A stretch of DNA of 52,320 bases, from assembly GCA_964638515.1 (NCBI GenBank), contig CAZWZL010000021.1:1-52320 (forward strand), written 5' to 3'. The stretch comes from CAYPGJ01 sp964638515. Its GTDB lineage: Bacteria > Planctomycetota > Phycisphaerae > Phycisphaerales > UBA1924. The translations under genes and the position numbers were made by a program. Under the pieces are notes generated by a model that was not told the DNA's origin, did no database searches, and worked only from the letters and a program-made list of their open reading frames with translations. Positions within the stretch are counted from its first letter, which is position 1. The number at the start of each line of letters is the position of its first letter. Positions 31,999-39,491 of this stretch are shown one piece after another.

Positions 31999-33417
31999 CT
32001 AGCCCAATTCCTGGAGCCCCTCCTGCACCCTCCCCACCCCCACATACTCCACCTCAACCCCCCGCACGCTTCCCTGCCCCCTTGGCCCAACCACCCTCCG
32101 ATACCCCAGCCGCACCGCCTCCCGCACCCTTGCCTCCATCTGGCTCACCGCGCGCACCTCGCCGCCGAGCCCCACCTCGCCCACCACCGCCGTCCCCTTC
32201 CCCAAGGCCCGCTTGAACTGCGCCCCCGCAATCGCCAACGCAAGCGCCAAGTCCGCCGCGGGCTCCACCACGCGCACCCCGCCCACCGCCGACGCGAACA
32301 CGTCCCGGTCCGACAACCGCAACCCCCCGTGCTGCTCCAACACCGCGATCAGCATCGCCACGCGGCTCGCATCCACCCCCGACGTCTTCCGCTTCACCAC
32401 CCCCGGAAACCCCGTCGCCGTGAGCGCCTGCACCTCCACCAGCAGACACCGCGACCCCGTCATGACAGGACACACCACGCTCCCGGGCGCCGGCTTCTCA
32501 CCCGCAGCGAGCGCCCCAGCCCCGTCCTTCACCTCGCGCAAACCCTCCCCCGTCATCTCAAAGAGCCCCACCTCCAGCGTCGTCCCGAACCGGTTCTTCA
32601 CCGCGCGCACCACGCGATGCGCGTGATGCCGGTCACCCTCGAAGTACAGCACCGCATCCACCAGGTGCTCCAGCAACCTCGGCCCCGCCAGCGCCCCATC
32701 CTTCGTCACGTGCCCCACCAGCACGATCGCCACCCCGCTCACCTTCGCCAGGTACACCAGCTCCGTGCAACATCTCCTCAACTGCGCAATCGACCCCGGC
32801 GACGCATCCAGGTCCGCCTTGTAGATCATCTGGATCGAATCAATCACCACCACGCTCGGCCGCACGCGCCGCACCTGCTCCACGATCCGCGCCAGATTCG
32901 TGTCCGCCAACGCCCACAACTCGCGCGACGCCTCGCCCGCGCCCGCCCCGACTCTCCCCGCGCGCAAACGAACCTGCTCCGCGCTCTCCTCGCTGCTCAC
33001 ATACAGCACGCGCACGCCGCTACCCGCCATCTTCGACGCGGCCTGCAGCATCAACGTCGACTTCCCGATCCCCGGATCACCACCGATCAACACCGCCGAC
33101 CCCGCGACAAGCCCGCCCCCCAACACCCGATCCAGCTCCCCGATGCCCGTCGAAACCCGTAACGCCTCCGGCGTCCCCACGGCGTCCGCGATCGGCCGCG
33201 CCTCCGGCGCCTCGTGCTTTCCGGGCGCCCCCTCTTCCGCCAGCGCGCCCGCGTCCCAGCCCGCGGCCAACCCCTGCTGCGGATCCCGCGCCGCCGAGGA
33301 ATCCACCCGATGCTCCTCGAGCGAATCCCACGCGCTGCAGTCCGGGCACTTGCCCATCCACCGGTGCTGCACACCCCCGCAACTCCGACAGACATAGGCA
33401 ACCTTCGTCTTCGCCAC
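31999..33417 (-). CDS. radA: DNA repair protein RadA
   Basis: 472 aa. RecA-like ATPase that assists branch migration and recombination intermediate processing. Order: N-terminal C4 zinc finger (C10, C13, C24, C27; VCRSCG and KCPDCSAWDS), Walker A GGDPGIGKST near residue 112-121, Walker B VVVIDSIQMIYKADL, the RadA-specific KNRFG motif (VKNRFGTTLEVGLFEM) and a C-terminal Lon-protease-like domain (GFPGVVKRKTSGVDASRVAMLIAVLE; DLALALAIAGAQFKRAL). An acidic linker replaces part of the usual spacing after the zinc finger. GTG 33417 has TAGTCT 6 nt upstream and no Shine-Dalgarno. Divergent from the uracil-DNA glycosylase gene (65 bp). Confidence 0.95.
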   Translation of the reverse strand: MAKTKVAYVCRSCGGVQHRWMGKCPDCSAWDSLEEHRVDSSAARDPQQGLAAGWDAGALAEEGAPGKHEAPEARPIADAVGTPEALRVSTGIGELDRVLGGGLVAGSAVLIGGDPGIGKSTLMLQAASKMAGSGVRVLYVSSEESAEQVRLRAGRVGAGAGEASRELWALADTNLARIVEQVRRVRPSVVVIDSIQMIYKADLDASPGSIAQLRRCCTELVYLAKVSGVAIVLVGHVTKDGALAGPRLLEHLVDAVLYFEGDRHHAHRVVRAVKNRFGTTLEVGLFEMTGEGLREVKDGAGALAAGEKPAPGSVVCPVMTGSRCLLVEVQALTATGFPGVVKRKTSGVDASRVAMLIAVLEQHGGLRLSDRDVFASAVGGVRVVEPAADLALALAIAGAQFKRALGKGTAVVGEVGLGGEVRAVSQMEARVREAVRLGYRRVVGPRGQGSVRGVEVEYVGVGRVQEGLQELG

Positions 33418-33423
33418 GCCTTC

Positions 33424-33429
33424 AGACTA
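33424..33429 (-). promoter_or_regulatory. -10-like TAGTCT box of radA
   Basis: TAGTCT on the minus strand ends 6 nt before GTG 33417. It shares the 65-bp divergent region with the UDG box. Confidence 0.45.
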
Positions 33430-33465
33430 TCCACCCCCGTTCCCGGCCGCGCGCCCTCGCGCCGG

Positions 33466-33471
33466 TACACT
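33466..33471 (+). promoter_or_regulatory. -10-like TACACT box of the uracil-DNA glycosylase gene
   Basis: TACACT ends 11 nt before ATG 33483. Divergent from radA, so two DNA-repair genes share one control region. Confidence 0.45.
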
Positions 33472-33482
33472 CGCTCCCGCTC

Positions 33483-34280
33483 ATGCCCTCGCGCGACGAC
33501 GCCATCCGAACCCTCAAGACCCACGCCGAGACCCTCTCCCTCCTCGGCGTCGACCACCTCCCACTGCCGCTCCGCGCGCGCGCGCCCGACGTCGATCCGC
33601 CCCACGAAAGCGAGGAGCAGGACGCTCCCCGTGCGCACGAATCGCAGAACTCGCCACACTTGACTTTCGACGTGGACAGGGCTCGAGCGCACAACCGCGA
33701 ACGTCTGGACCACCTCCATGCGCGCCACGACGGTGAGTGCCCCCATTGCACCTCCGTCACCAGCCACACCAGAACCGTCTTCGGCGAAGGCGATCCCGCC
33801 GCACGCCTCATGTTTGTGGGAGAGGCGCCCGGCGCCGAGGAGGACAAAGCCGGCCGCCCCTTCGTCGGCCGCTCCGGGCAACTCCTCGACAAGATGATTA
33901 CCGCCATGGGGTTACGCCGAGAGGACGTCTACATCGCCAACGTCCTCAAAGCCCGCCCGCCCAACAACGCCACCCCGACCCCCGACGAAGCCGACAAATG
34001 TGGGCGGTACCTGCGCGAACAGATCGACATCATCCGCCCCGAAGTCATCGTCTGCCTTGGCCTCCCCGCCACCCATTTCCTCCTCGACACCAAAGCCTCG
34101 CTTTCCTCGATGCGAAGCCGCTGGCACGAGTTCACACCGTCGAGCGGCGCGGCGCCCATCCCGGTGATGCCGACGTTTCACCCTGCATTTCTGCTCAGGC
34201 AGTACACGGACGAGAATCGGCGAAAGGTCTGGTCCGATCTGCAAAAGGCCATGGAGCGGCTTGGACCGACGCGGGGCTAG
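33483..34280 (+). CDS. udg: Type-4/5-like uracil-DNA glycosylase
   Basis: 265 aa. Removes uracil from DNA in base-excision repair. Signatures of the family 4 [4Fe-4S] glycosylases: LMFVGEAPGAEEDKAGRPFVGRSGQLLDKM (motif 1 and the DNA-binding loop), VYIANVLKARPPNNATPTPDEAD, and the late MPTFHPAFLLRQ (motif 2). The CPHC pair (C86, C89) and C173 match three ligands of the cluster, but the fourth position is A157 (KARPP where most members have KCRPP). The N-terminal ~75 residues are an extra, disordered, acidic region absent from small thermophilic relatives. Divergent from radA. Confidence 0.9.
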   Translation: MPSRDDAIRTLKTHAETLSLLGVDHLPLPLRARAPDVDPPHESEEQDAPRAHESQNSPHLTFDVDRARAHNRERLDHLHARHDGECPHCTSVTSHTRTVFGEGDPAARLMFVGEAPGAEEDKAGRPFVGRSGQLLDKMITAMGLRREDVYIANVLKARPPNNATPTPDEADKCGRYLREQIDIIRPEVIVCLGLPATHFLLDTKASLSSMRSRWHEFTPSSGAAPIPVMPTFHPAFLLRQYTDENRRKVWSDLQKAMERLGPTRG

Positions 34281-34465
34281 GGGGATCACCGGGAATTGGG
34301 CTTTTTGCGCGGAGTCGTGCAACTCTCCGGGTGGTTTCGCCAAACAAGAGGGCGGCGATGCGACAATCGTCACGAGCCTGAGCGACAAAGACTCGCGGGA
34401 TCGTGACGGGATTGAAAACGTCGCGCGTCAATGTGAGGCGGAGAAAGAAAGCCAACCCCCACGAG
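34281..34465. other. 185-bp region without a convincing gene
   Basis: Short open frames exist on both strands, but none has a start, a family or codon usage worth reporting. Composition is less G+C-rich than the neighbouring genes. The sequence ends in the 34466 terminator. Confidence 0.4.
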
Positions 34466-34507
34466 GCCTGGCGTTCTTGCGGAGCACGCGGGACGCCGGG
34501 CTTTTTT
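34466..34507 (+). terminator. Intrinsic terminator downstream of the uracil-DNA glycosylase gene
   Basis: GCCTGGCGT (34466-34474) pairs with ACGCCGGGC (34493-34501), one G-T wobble, 18-nt loop, then six T. It lies ~190 nt after the UDG stop and just before the stop of the convergent lipoprotein gene. Confidence 0.55.
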
Positions 34508-34513
34508 CCAACC

Positions 34514-34951
34514 TCATTGAGGACTTGGAGGCGGCGCCTGCTCGCCGGCGCCGAAGTCGAGCGGCGTTTCGGGGGGAAGTCGCTTGATGGCGACGGTGTC
34601 CGAGTCCCTGATGCGTCCGTCTTCTCGGGAGTATCGGACCTCGAACGTGATCTCAACGGCGTCGTTCACCGCGATGCCTCGGAGCAACGCATGATCGGAG
34701 ATGGCGAAGGGCATGGCCATCGCGCGCATGCCGACGGGGTGCTCGTTGATGTTGGCTCGGAAGTCCGGGATGGCCTCGTGGCGGACGCGGAGTTCGGAGC
34801 GGACGTCGCCGGCGATGGGGAGCGTGAGCACGCGGCCTCGCACGGTGTAGCGCGCGACGGGGTCCGGGCTTGCCTGTTCAGGCTTCTTCTTGGCGCACGC
34901 GGGCGTCAGGAGCATTGCGACGCTCAGGATCGCGGCGAGTGCGGCCCGCAT
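34514..34951 (-). CDS. Lipoprotein with CusF-like copper-binding domain
   Basis: 145 aa. ATG 34951 begins a lipoprotein signal (MRAALAAILSVAMLLTPAC). The rest is an OB-fold-like domain with the CusF/copper-binding pattern: YTVRGRVLTLPI, then VRHEAIPDF, MRAMAMPFAI, and GIAVNDAVEITFEV. The Met/His landmarks of CusF (HeaIP...MxAMxMxF) are present, so copper(I)/silver(I) binding in the periplasm is plausible. It starts 5 nt after the 34957-35283 gene, so they form an operon. Tail PLDFGAGEQAPPPSPQ is disordered. Confidence 0.75.
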   Translation of the reverse strand: MRAALAAILSVAMLLTPACAKKKPEQASPDPVARYTVRGRVLTLPIAGDVRSELRVRHEAIPDFRANINEHPVGMRAMAMPFAISDHALLRGIAVNDAVEITFEVRYSREDGRIRDSDTVAIKRLPPETPLDFGAGEQAPPPSPQ

Positions 34952-34956
34952 GGCGG

Positions 34957-35283
34957 TCAGGCCACGGAGAGAAACTTGGCGACCTTGCGGAGATCGGGGG
35001 CGATCTGTGGGAAGAAGGTGAGGGACCACGTCTCGCCCTGCTCGGCCCGTGCGATGAGGGCCGACTTCTCGCGGGACTCCCAGGGGCGTCCGCCGCGAGA
35101 ACGCACGATGAGGTTCTTCATGCGGGTGTGGTGGCCCTTCTTGAGCGCGCGCTTGATGTCGGGGTCGAGGCGCATCAGGCGCAGCACGGTCTGGGTGTCG
35201 TCCGTGGTGTGCGGGGCCTTGGCGACGGTGATCTTGACCGTCTGACCGGGCTTGAGGGCGTTGACGTCGAGAGGCTTGGCCAT
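34957..35283 (-). CDS. Conserved small protein of unknown function
   Basis: 108 aa, ATG 35283 with GGAGCG upstream. No signal or membrane segment; a basic, small alpha/beta protein: LDVNALKPGQTVKITVAKAP, then TVLRLMRLDPDIKRALKKGHHTR, NLIVRSRGGRPWESREKSALIARAEQGETWSLTFFPQ and LRKVAKFLSVA. The arrangement (basic residues plus a W-rich loop) hints at nucleic-acid binding, but this is inference. The gene heads the operon with the CusF-like lipoprotein. A TACACT on the minus strand (35377-35382) would give an ~85-nt leader. Confidence 0.65.
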   Translation of the reverse strand: MAKPLDVNALKPGQTVKITVAKAPHTTDDTQTVLRLMRLDPDIKRALKKGHHTRMKNLIVRSRGGRPWESREKSALIARAEQGETWSLTFFPQIAPDLRKVAKFLSVA

Positions 35284-35376
35284 GGCGGATCGCGCTCCGA
35301 ATCGATGCTGAGGCGTTGGTGCTCGTTTCCTGGCGGGGTCCCCACCCGCGCCCTCCCGGAGTCGGGAAGGGGGGAG

Positions 35377-35382
35377 AGTGTA
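35377..35382 (-). promoter_or_regulatory. -10-like TACACT, promoter of the 35283 operon
   Basis: TACACT (minus) lies ~95 nt before ATG 35283, so these genes have a leadered mRNA, unlike the TANNNT genes listed elsewhere. No -35 seen. Confidence 0.35.
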
Positions 35383-35424
35383 GCAGGGCGTCGCCCGGCG
35401 TCTACGGGCGATCGGGCGGGGGGC

Positions 35425-35430
35425 TACAGT
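35425..35430 (+). promoter_or_regulatory. -10-like TACAGT box of the Memo-family gene
   Basis: TACAGT ends 8 nt before ATG 35439; GGGCTACAGTAGGCCC is also nearly palindromic. Confidence 0.4.
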
Positions 35431-35438
35431 AGGCCCTT

Positions 35439-36869
35439 ATGAGCGACGAAGGACCGATCGGTGATGGGGGACAGACTCCGGCCTGGCCCCCTTTTGACCC
35501 CAAGGCGGCCCACCATCTCAAGCCCCGACTCCGCGCGGTTCGGGGGTTCGGGATGCAGCAGGGCGAGCAGACCCTGCTGGGGCTGGCGGACGCCCGTCAG
35601 ATTTCGGACAAGATCGTGGTGACGACCCCGGCGGCGCAGACGATTCTGCCCCACATGACGGGGGAGCACGAGGTCGGCGAGATCGTTCGTCGGGTGAACG
35701 AGTCGCTTTCCGGCCCTCAGTTCGCGAACGTGCAGGTCGAGAAGCTGACGGAGCCCGTGCTGCAGCAGTTCGTCGCGCAGCTGGACGACGCGGGGTTGCT
35801 GGAAGGGCCGACGTTTGACCGGATCCTTGAGCAGGTGCGTGAGGATTTCGATCGATCATCGCAGCTGCCTCCCAGCGTGACGGCCAACTTCGCCGACAGC
35901 CTGGTGATTGAGGAGCTGGGACAGGAGGCGACGGACGAGCAGAAGGGGGAGCTTGGCCCGACCAAGATGCGGACCGTCTTCGAGAAGTGGATCGGGGATG
36001 CGCTGGAGAAGGCGAAGGACCCGAGTTTCGACACGCTTCCGAAGGCGATCGTGGCGCCGCACCTGGATTACGCGCGGGGCTGGCCGAATTACGCGCACGC
36101 GTACGGGCGATGCCGCGTGGTGGATCGACCGGATCGGGTGATCATTCTCGGCACGAATCACTTCGGGTTCGGCACGGGTGTTGTGGGCAGCGACAAGGGG
36201 TTCGAGACGCCGCTGGGCGTCAGTCCGATCGACCAACGATTCGTGGACGCGCTGAAAGCGGGGCTGGGCGAGGAGCATTCACGCCGGCTGTTCGAGCACC
36301 GGTACGACCATGAGCGTGAACATTCGATTGAGCTGCATGCGGCGTGGGTGCAGCATGTGTTCGGGCCGGGGCCGGCGGACGTCGAGGGTGAGCAGATCCC
36401 GGTGTTCGCGGCTTTGGTGCACGACCCGGTGGCGAAGAACGGGGATTCCTACGACGGAAACGGGCTTGGTCTCACGGCGTTCGTTGACGCTGTGAAGGCG
36501 GCGATGCGCGAGGTGGGCGGGAAGACGCTGGTGGTGGCGTCGGCCGATTTGAGCCACGTCGGGCCGCAGTTCGGGGACCAGTCGCCGCTGGGTGGGGACG
36601 AGCAGAGCAACCCGGCGGGGGTGGCGGCGCGCAACAAGGCGATCGAGCATGACCGTCGGATGCTGGAGTTTCTGACGAAGAACAAGCCCGGAGACATGCT
36701 TGCTGCGATGACATGGCAGAAGAACCCGACTCGATGGTGCAGCATCGGCAATCTTCTGGCGACGATGCGGATCGTGGAGCCGAAGGAGTTCCGCCTGCTG
36801 CAGTACACGGCGGCCATGGATCAGCAGGGCATGGGGATGGTGAGCAGCTGCGCTGCCGCGATGTTCTGA
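35439..36869 (+). CDS. amrB: AmmeMemoRadiSam system protein B (Memo family) with N-terminal extension
   Basis: 476 aa; typical Memo/AmrB proteins are ~270-300 aa. Residues ~200-476 are the Memo domain: KAIVAPHLDYARGWPNYAHAYG, RVIILGTNHFGFGTG, LGVSPIDQRFVDAL, EHSIELHAAWVQHVFG (His/Glu metal site), VVASADLSHVGPQFGD and the end region WCSIGNLLATMRIV. The first ~200 residues are specific: a WPPFDPKAAHHLKPRLRAV start, then RQISDKIVVTTPAAQTILPHM (a regulator-like helical section) and an acidic segment. Function of the family is debated (metal-dependent redox or dioxygenase fold). The partner radical-SAM and AMMECR1 genes are not in the window. A small membrane gene and dtd follow with 7-nt and overlapping junctions, so this looks like an operon. 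Confidence 0.88.
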   Translation: MSDEGPIGDGGQTPAWPPFDPKAAHHLKPRLRAVRGFGMQQGEQTLLGLADARQISDKIVVTTPAAQTILPHMTGEHEVGEIVRRVNESLSGPQFANVQVEKLTEPVLQQFVAQLDDAGLLEGPTFDRILEQVREDFDRSSQLPPSVTANFADSLVIEELGQEATDEQKGELGPTKMRTVFEKWIGDALEKAKDPSFDTLPKAIVAPHLDYARGWPNYAHAYGRCRVVDRPDRVIILGTNHFGFGTGVVGSDKGFETPLGVSPIDQRFVDALKAGLGEEHSRRLFEHRYDHEREHSIELHAAWVQHVFGPGPADVEGEQIPVFAALVHDPVAKNGDSYDGNGLGLTAFVDAVKAAMREVGGKTLVVASADLSHVGPQFGDQSPLGGDEQSNPAGVAARNKAIEHDRRMLEFLTKNKPGDMLAAMTWQKNPTRWCSIGNLLATMRIVEPKEFRLLQYTAAMDQQGMGMVSSCAAAMF

Positions 36870-36876
36870 GGCCGGC

Positions 36877-37200
36877 TTGAACGTGCGCGCGATCATCGCG
36901 GTGGCCGCTGCGGCTGCGCTCGGCGCGCTGGGGGTGGCGGCTTGGCTGGCGTGGCGGCGCGGGCGGACCATTGACGCCGGGGCGCTCGGCCGGCTGAGCC
37001 CGCCCACGTTGGCGGTGGCCGCGTTATCGAGCCTGGGCGTGGCGTATCACGCGGCGGCGCACGGGCTTGGATTGGGAACGCTCAAGGCGCCGATGTGGAT
37101 CGCCGCGCTGGTGGGACTCACGGCCACGGCGCTTGCGGTGCTGCTGGACGCGGTCGAGCGTCGCTCGGACGCGCGGCACGACGGGGAGGATCGGACGTGA
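36877..37200 (+). CDS. Small membrane protein
   Basis: 107 aa from TTG 36877 (in-frame GTG 36883 is an alternative). Two to three hydrophobic segments (VRAIIAVAAAAALGALGVAAWLAW; SPPTLAVAALSSLGVAYHAAAHG; KAPMWIAALVGLTATALAVLLD) and a basic tail. No family. The stop TGA overlaps the GTG start of dtd (GTGA), which implies translational coupling. Confidence 0.6.
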   Translation: MNVRAIIAVAAAAALGALGVAAWLAWRRGRTIDAGALGRLSPPTLAVAALSSLGVAYHAAAHGLGLGTLKAPMWIAALVGLTATALAVLLDAVERRSDARHDGEDRT

Positions 37201-37676
37201 TCGCGGTGGTGCAACGGGTGAGTCGAGCGCGAGTGTGGGTGGAGCGCGGTGAGGGCGCCGGCCACGACGTGTCGATCGGTCGCGGGATTGTGGCCTTGGT
37301 TTGCGCAGAGACGGGCGACGCGGAGGCAGAAGCGGTTTGGGTGGCGGACAAGATCGCAAACCTTCGCATCTTCGAGGACGAAGCGGGCAAGATGAACGTG
37401 TCGGCTGTGGCGCTGGAGCCGCGAGGCGAGGCGCTGGTGATCAGTCAGTTCACGCTCGCCGGGGACGTGCGCAAGGGGCATCGTCCGAGCTTCGTGCGCG
37501 CAGCGGCGCCGGAGATCGGGCGCCGGCTCGTGGAGCGCGTGGCGTCGCGCGTGCGGGACACGCACGGATTGCGGGTGCGCGAGGGGATTTTCGGGGGCGA
37601 GATGCGCGTGGAGCTGGTCAATGAGGGGCCGGTGACGATCGTGATCGAGCGGCGGGCGAACGACACGGGCGATTGA
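37197..37676 (+). CDS. dtd: D-aminoacyl-tRNA deacylase
   Basis: 159 aa. Removes D-amino acids (and glycine) mischarged on tRNA, guarding translation fidelity. GTG 37197 with GGGGAGGA 7 nt upstream. Family motifs: SQFTLAGD (the catalytic SQxxL) and the cross-subunit Gly-cisPro motif NEGPVTI near the C terminus; also VALEPRGEALVI and KGHRPSF. It is the last gene of the amrB operon. The stop abuts the nadE stop on the other strand. Confidence 0.95.
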   Translation: MIAVVQRVSRARVWVERGEGAGHDVSIGRGIVALVCAETGDAEAEAVWVADKIANLRIFEDEAGKMNVSAVALEPRGEALVISQFTLAGDVRKGHRPSFVRAAAPEIGRRLVERVASRVRDTHGLRVREGIFGGEMRVELVNEGPVTIVIERRANDTGD

Positions 37677-39407
37677 TCACGTGGCACGCTGGCGCCAGCC
37701 CTGCGCGATGGGCATTCGACGGCCTGAGCCGAAGGCGATCGAGGAGACCTTGAGCCCGACCGCGGCCTGCTTGCGTTTGAATTCGGAGATGTCGATGAGG
37801 CGTGCGATGCGTTCGATGGTGGACGGATCGAGGCGCGTTTCGTGCGCGATGCGCACGAGAGACTGTCGTTGCTCGACGTATCGCTCCACGATCTCGTCGA
37901 CCACGTCGTAAGGCGGAAGGGTGTCCTGGTCGGTCTGATCGGGCCTGAGTTCCGCCGAGGGGGGCTTGGTGAGGGTGTCTGGCGGGATGGGGGGCGTCTT
38001 GAAGCCGCACGTGGCGTGGTGCTCGTTGACCCAGCGAGAGAGGCGGTAGACCTGCGCTTTGGTGATGTCGGAGATGACGGCGAGCCCGCCGTTCATATCG
38101 CCGTAGAGCGTGCAGTAGCCGACGGCGAGCTCGGACTTGTTGCCCGTGGTGAGCAGCAATGCGCCGGTGCGGTTGGAAAGGGCCATGAGCAGCAGTCCGC
38201 GCGTACGGGACTGCACGTTCTCCATGGCGAGGTCTGGCGCCTCGGGGTTCGGTGGCGGAACACCGAGTGATACGAATGATTCGGCGAGCGTGGCTTCGGC
38301 GGCATCGTGAACCTTGGCAATGGGAGCGATGGCGCGTTGCAGGGCGAGAGCGTCGCAGAGTGCGTGCGCGTCGGCGAGCGAGCCTTGGGATGAGAATCGG
38401 CTCGGCATGGCCACGGCAAGGACGCTTTGCGGGCCGAGGGCTGCGGCGGCGATGCACGCGGTGAGGGCGGAGTCGATGCCGCCCGAGACACCCAATACGA
38501 CGCGTGCGAATCCGGTCTTTCGGCAGTAGTCCCGCACGCCGAGAACGAGCGCGTTCCAGAGCAGGTGTTCGGGGGCGAGCGCGTCGATGGGATCCGGCGC
38601 GCTGGGCAGCGTGCTCCATTGCGCCCGATCATCCGGCAGATCGAGCAGGAGTGTGTGATCTGCAAAGACCTGCGCGGCCACGAGGCGCGCGCCGGTGTGC
38701 GCGGCCGCATCGGGGACGTAGACAGCCGTGAGGCCATCGAAGATGAGGTCGTCGTTGCCTCCGAGTTGATTGAGCGCGGCGACGGCGAGATTGTGCGTCG
38801 CCGCGTGCGATTGCAGGAGCCGTCGGTGCGCGTGGCCCTTGCCGAGGACGAAGGGCGAGGCGGAGGGGTTCAGGAGGATGTCGGCCCCGGCGCGCGCGGC
38901 GTTGGCCACGGGGTCGGGCTTTCCGGCGTATCGCGCGAGCGCGCCGGCGTCGGCGCCTCGCCAGAGATCCTCGCACACGGTGAGCCCGACGCGCATGCCG
39001 CGGATGGAGACCACGACCGTTTCGTCGGCGGCCCGGAAATAGCGATCTTCGTCGAAGACGTCGTAGGTGGGCAGGAGTTGCTTTCGATAGATCGCCTCGA
39101 CGCGGCCGTCGTGCAGCAGGAGCAGGGCGTTGGCGATTGAGGCGTCGTCGTTGAGCCAGGGGCAGCCGATCACCACGGGGAGCTTGGGCGCGATGGCGGC
39201 GAGCGAGCGGGCGGAGTGCATGGCTTCGGCGACGAAGCCTTCGTGGAGCAGAAGGTCTTTGGGTGGGTAGCCGACCACGGAGAGTTCGGGCGTGGCGAGA
39301 AGGTGAGCTCCCGCGCCGGCCGCGTGTTCGATCGCTTCGGCGATGCGCGTTGCGTTCGCCTGCAGATCGCCGACGGTCGGGTTGATGGGGGCGAGTGCGA
39401 GCCTCAC
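37677..39407 (-). CDS. nadE: Glutamine-dependent NAD(+) synthetase
   Basis: 576 aa, matching the two-domain glutamine-dependent form. N-terminal nitrilase-type glutaminase domain with the triad E41 (ATPELSVVGYPPKDLLL), K109 (YRKQLLPTYDVFDE) and C145 (LTVCEDLW); C-terminal adenylating synthetase with the ATP-pyrophosphatase P-loop VLGVSGGIDSALTA and TTGNKSELAVGYCTLYGDMNGG, then KAQVYRLSRWVNE. Ammonia is tunnelled between the domains; the product is NAD+ from deamido-NAD. GTG 39407 has TACACT 8 nt upstream and no Shine-Dalgarno. The reverse-strand frame extends upstream to 40325, but that part is the antisense of the next gene. Confidence 0.96.
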   Translation of the reverse strand: MRLALAPINPTVGDLQANATRIAEAIEHAAGAGAHLLATPELSVVGYPPKDLLLHEGFVAEAMHSARSLAAIAPKLPVVIGCPWLNDDASIANALLLLHDGRVEAIYRKQLLPTYDVFDEDRYFRAADETVVVSIRGMRVGLTVCEDLWRGADAGALARYAGKPDPVANAARAGADILLNPSASPFVLGKGHAHRRLLQSHAATHNLAVAALNQLGGNDDLIFDGLTAVYVPDAAAHTGARLVAAQVFADHTLLLDLPDDRAQWSTLPSAPDPIDALAPEHLLWNALVLGVRDYCRKTGFARVVLGVSGGIDSALTACIAAAALGPQSVLAVAMPSRFSSQGSLADAHALCDALALQRAIAPIAKVHDAAEATLAESFVSLGVPPPNPEAPDLAMENVQSRTRGLLLMALSNRTGALLLTTGNKSELAVGYCTLYGDMNGGLAVISDITKAQVYRLSRWVNEHHATCGFKTPPIPPDTLTKPPSAELRPDQTDQDTLPPYDVVDEIVERYVEQRQSLVRIAHETRLDPSTIERIARLIDISEFKRKQAAVGLKVSSIAFGSGRRMPIAQGWRQRAT

Positions 39408-39415
39408 GGGATGAG

Positions 39416-39421
39416 AGTGTA
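39416..39421 (-). promoter_or_regulatory. -10-like TACACT box of nadE
   Basis: TACACT on the minus strand ends 8 nt before GTG 39407. Divergent with the TACACT at 39455-39460 on the plus strand, 33 nt away. Confidence 0.5.
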
Positions 39422-39454
39422 CGAGGGTGCGAAGAGGGTGGAGGGGCGACGACG

Positions 39455-39460
39455 TACACT
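39455..39460 (+). promoter_or_regulatory. -10-like TACACT of the 39492 gene
   Basis: TACACT ends 31 nt before ATG 39492, giving a short leader that carries GAGGAG. Shares the divergent region with the nadE box. Confidence 0.4.
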
Positions 39461-39491
39461 CCGGGGACGAAGGGCGATGAGGAGCACACTG

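Noticed and set aside
34261..34656. Small open frames on both strands between UDG and the CusF-like gene
   Set aside because: No ribosome-binding site, no similarity between strands or to a family, and they contain the terminator hairpin.
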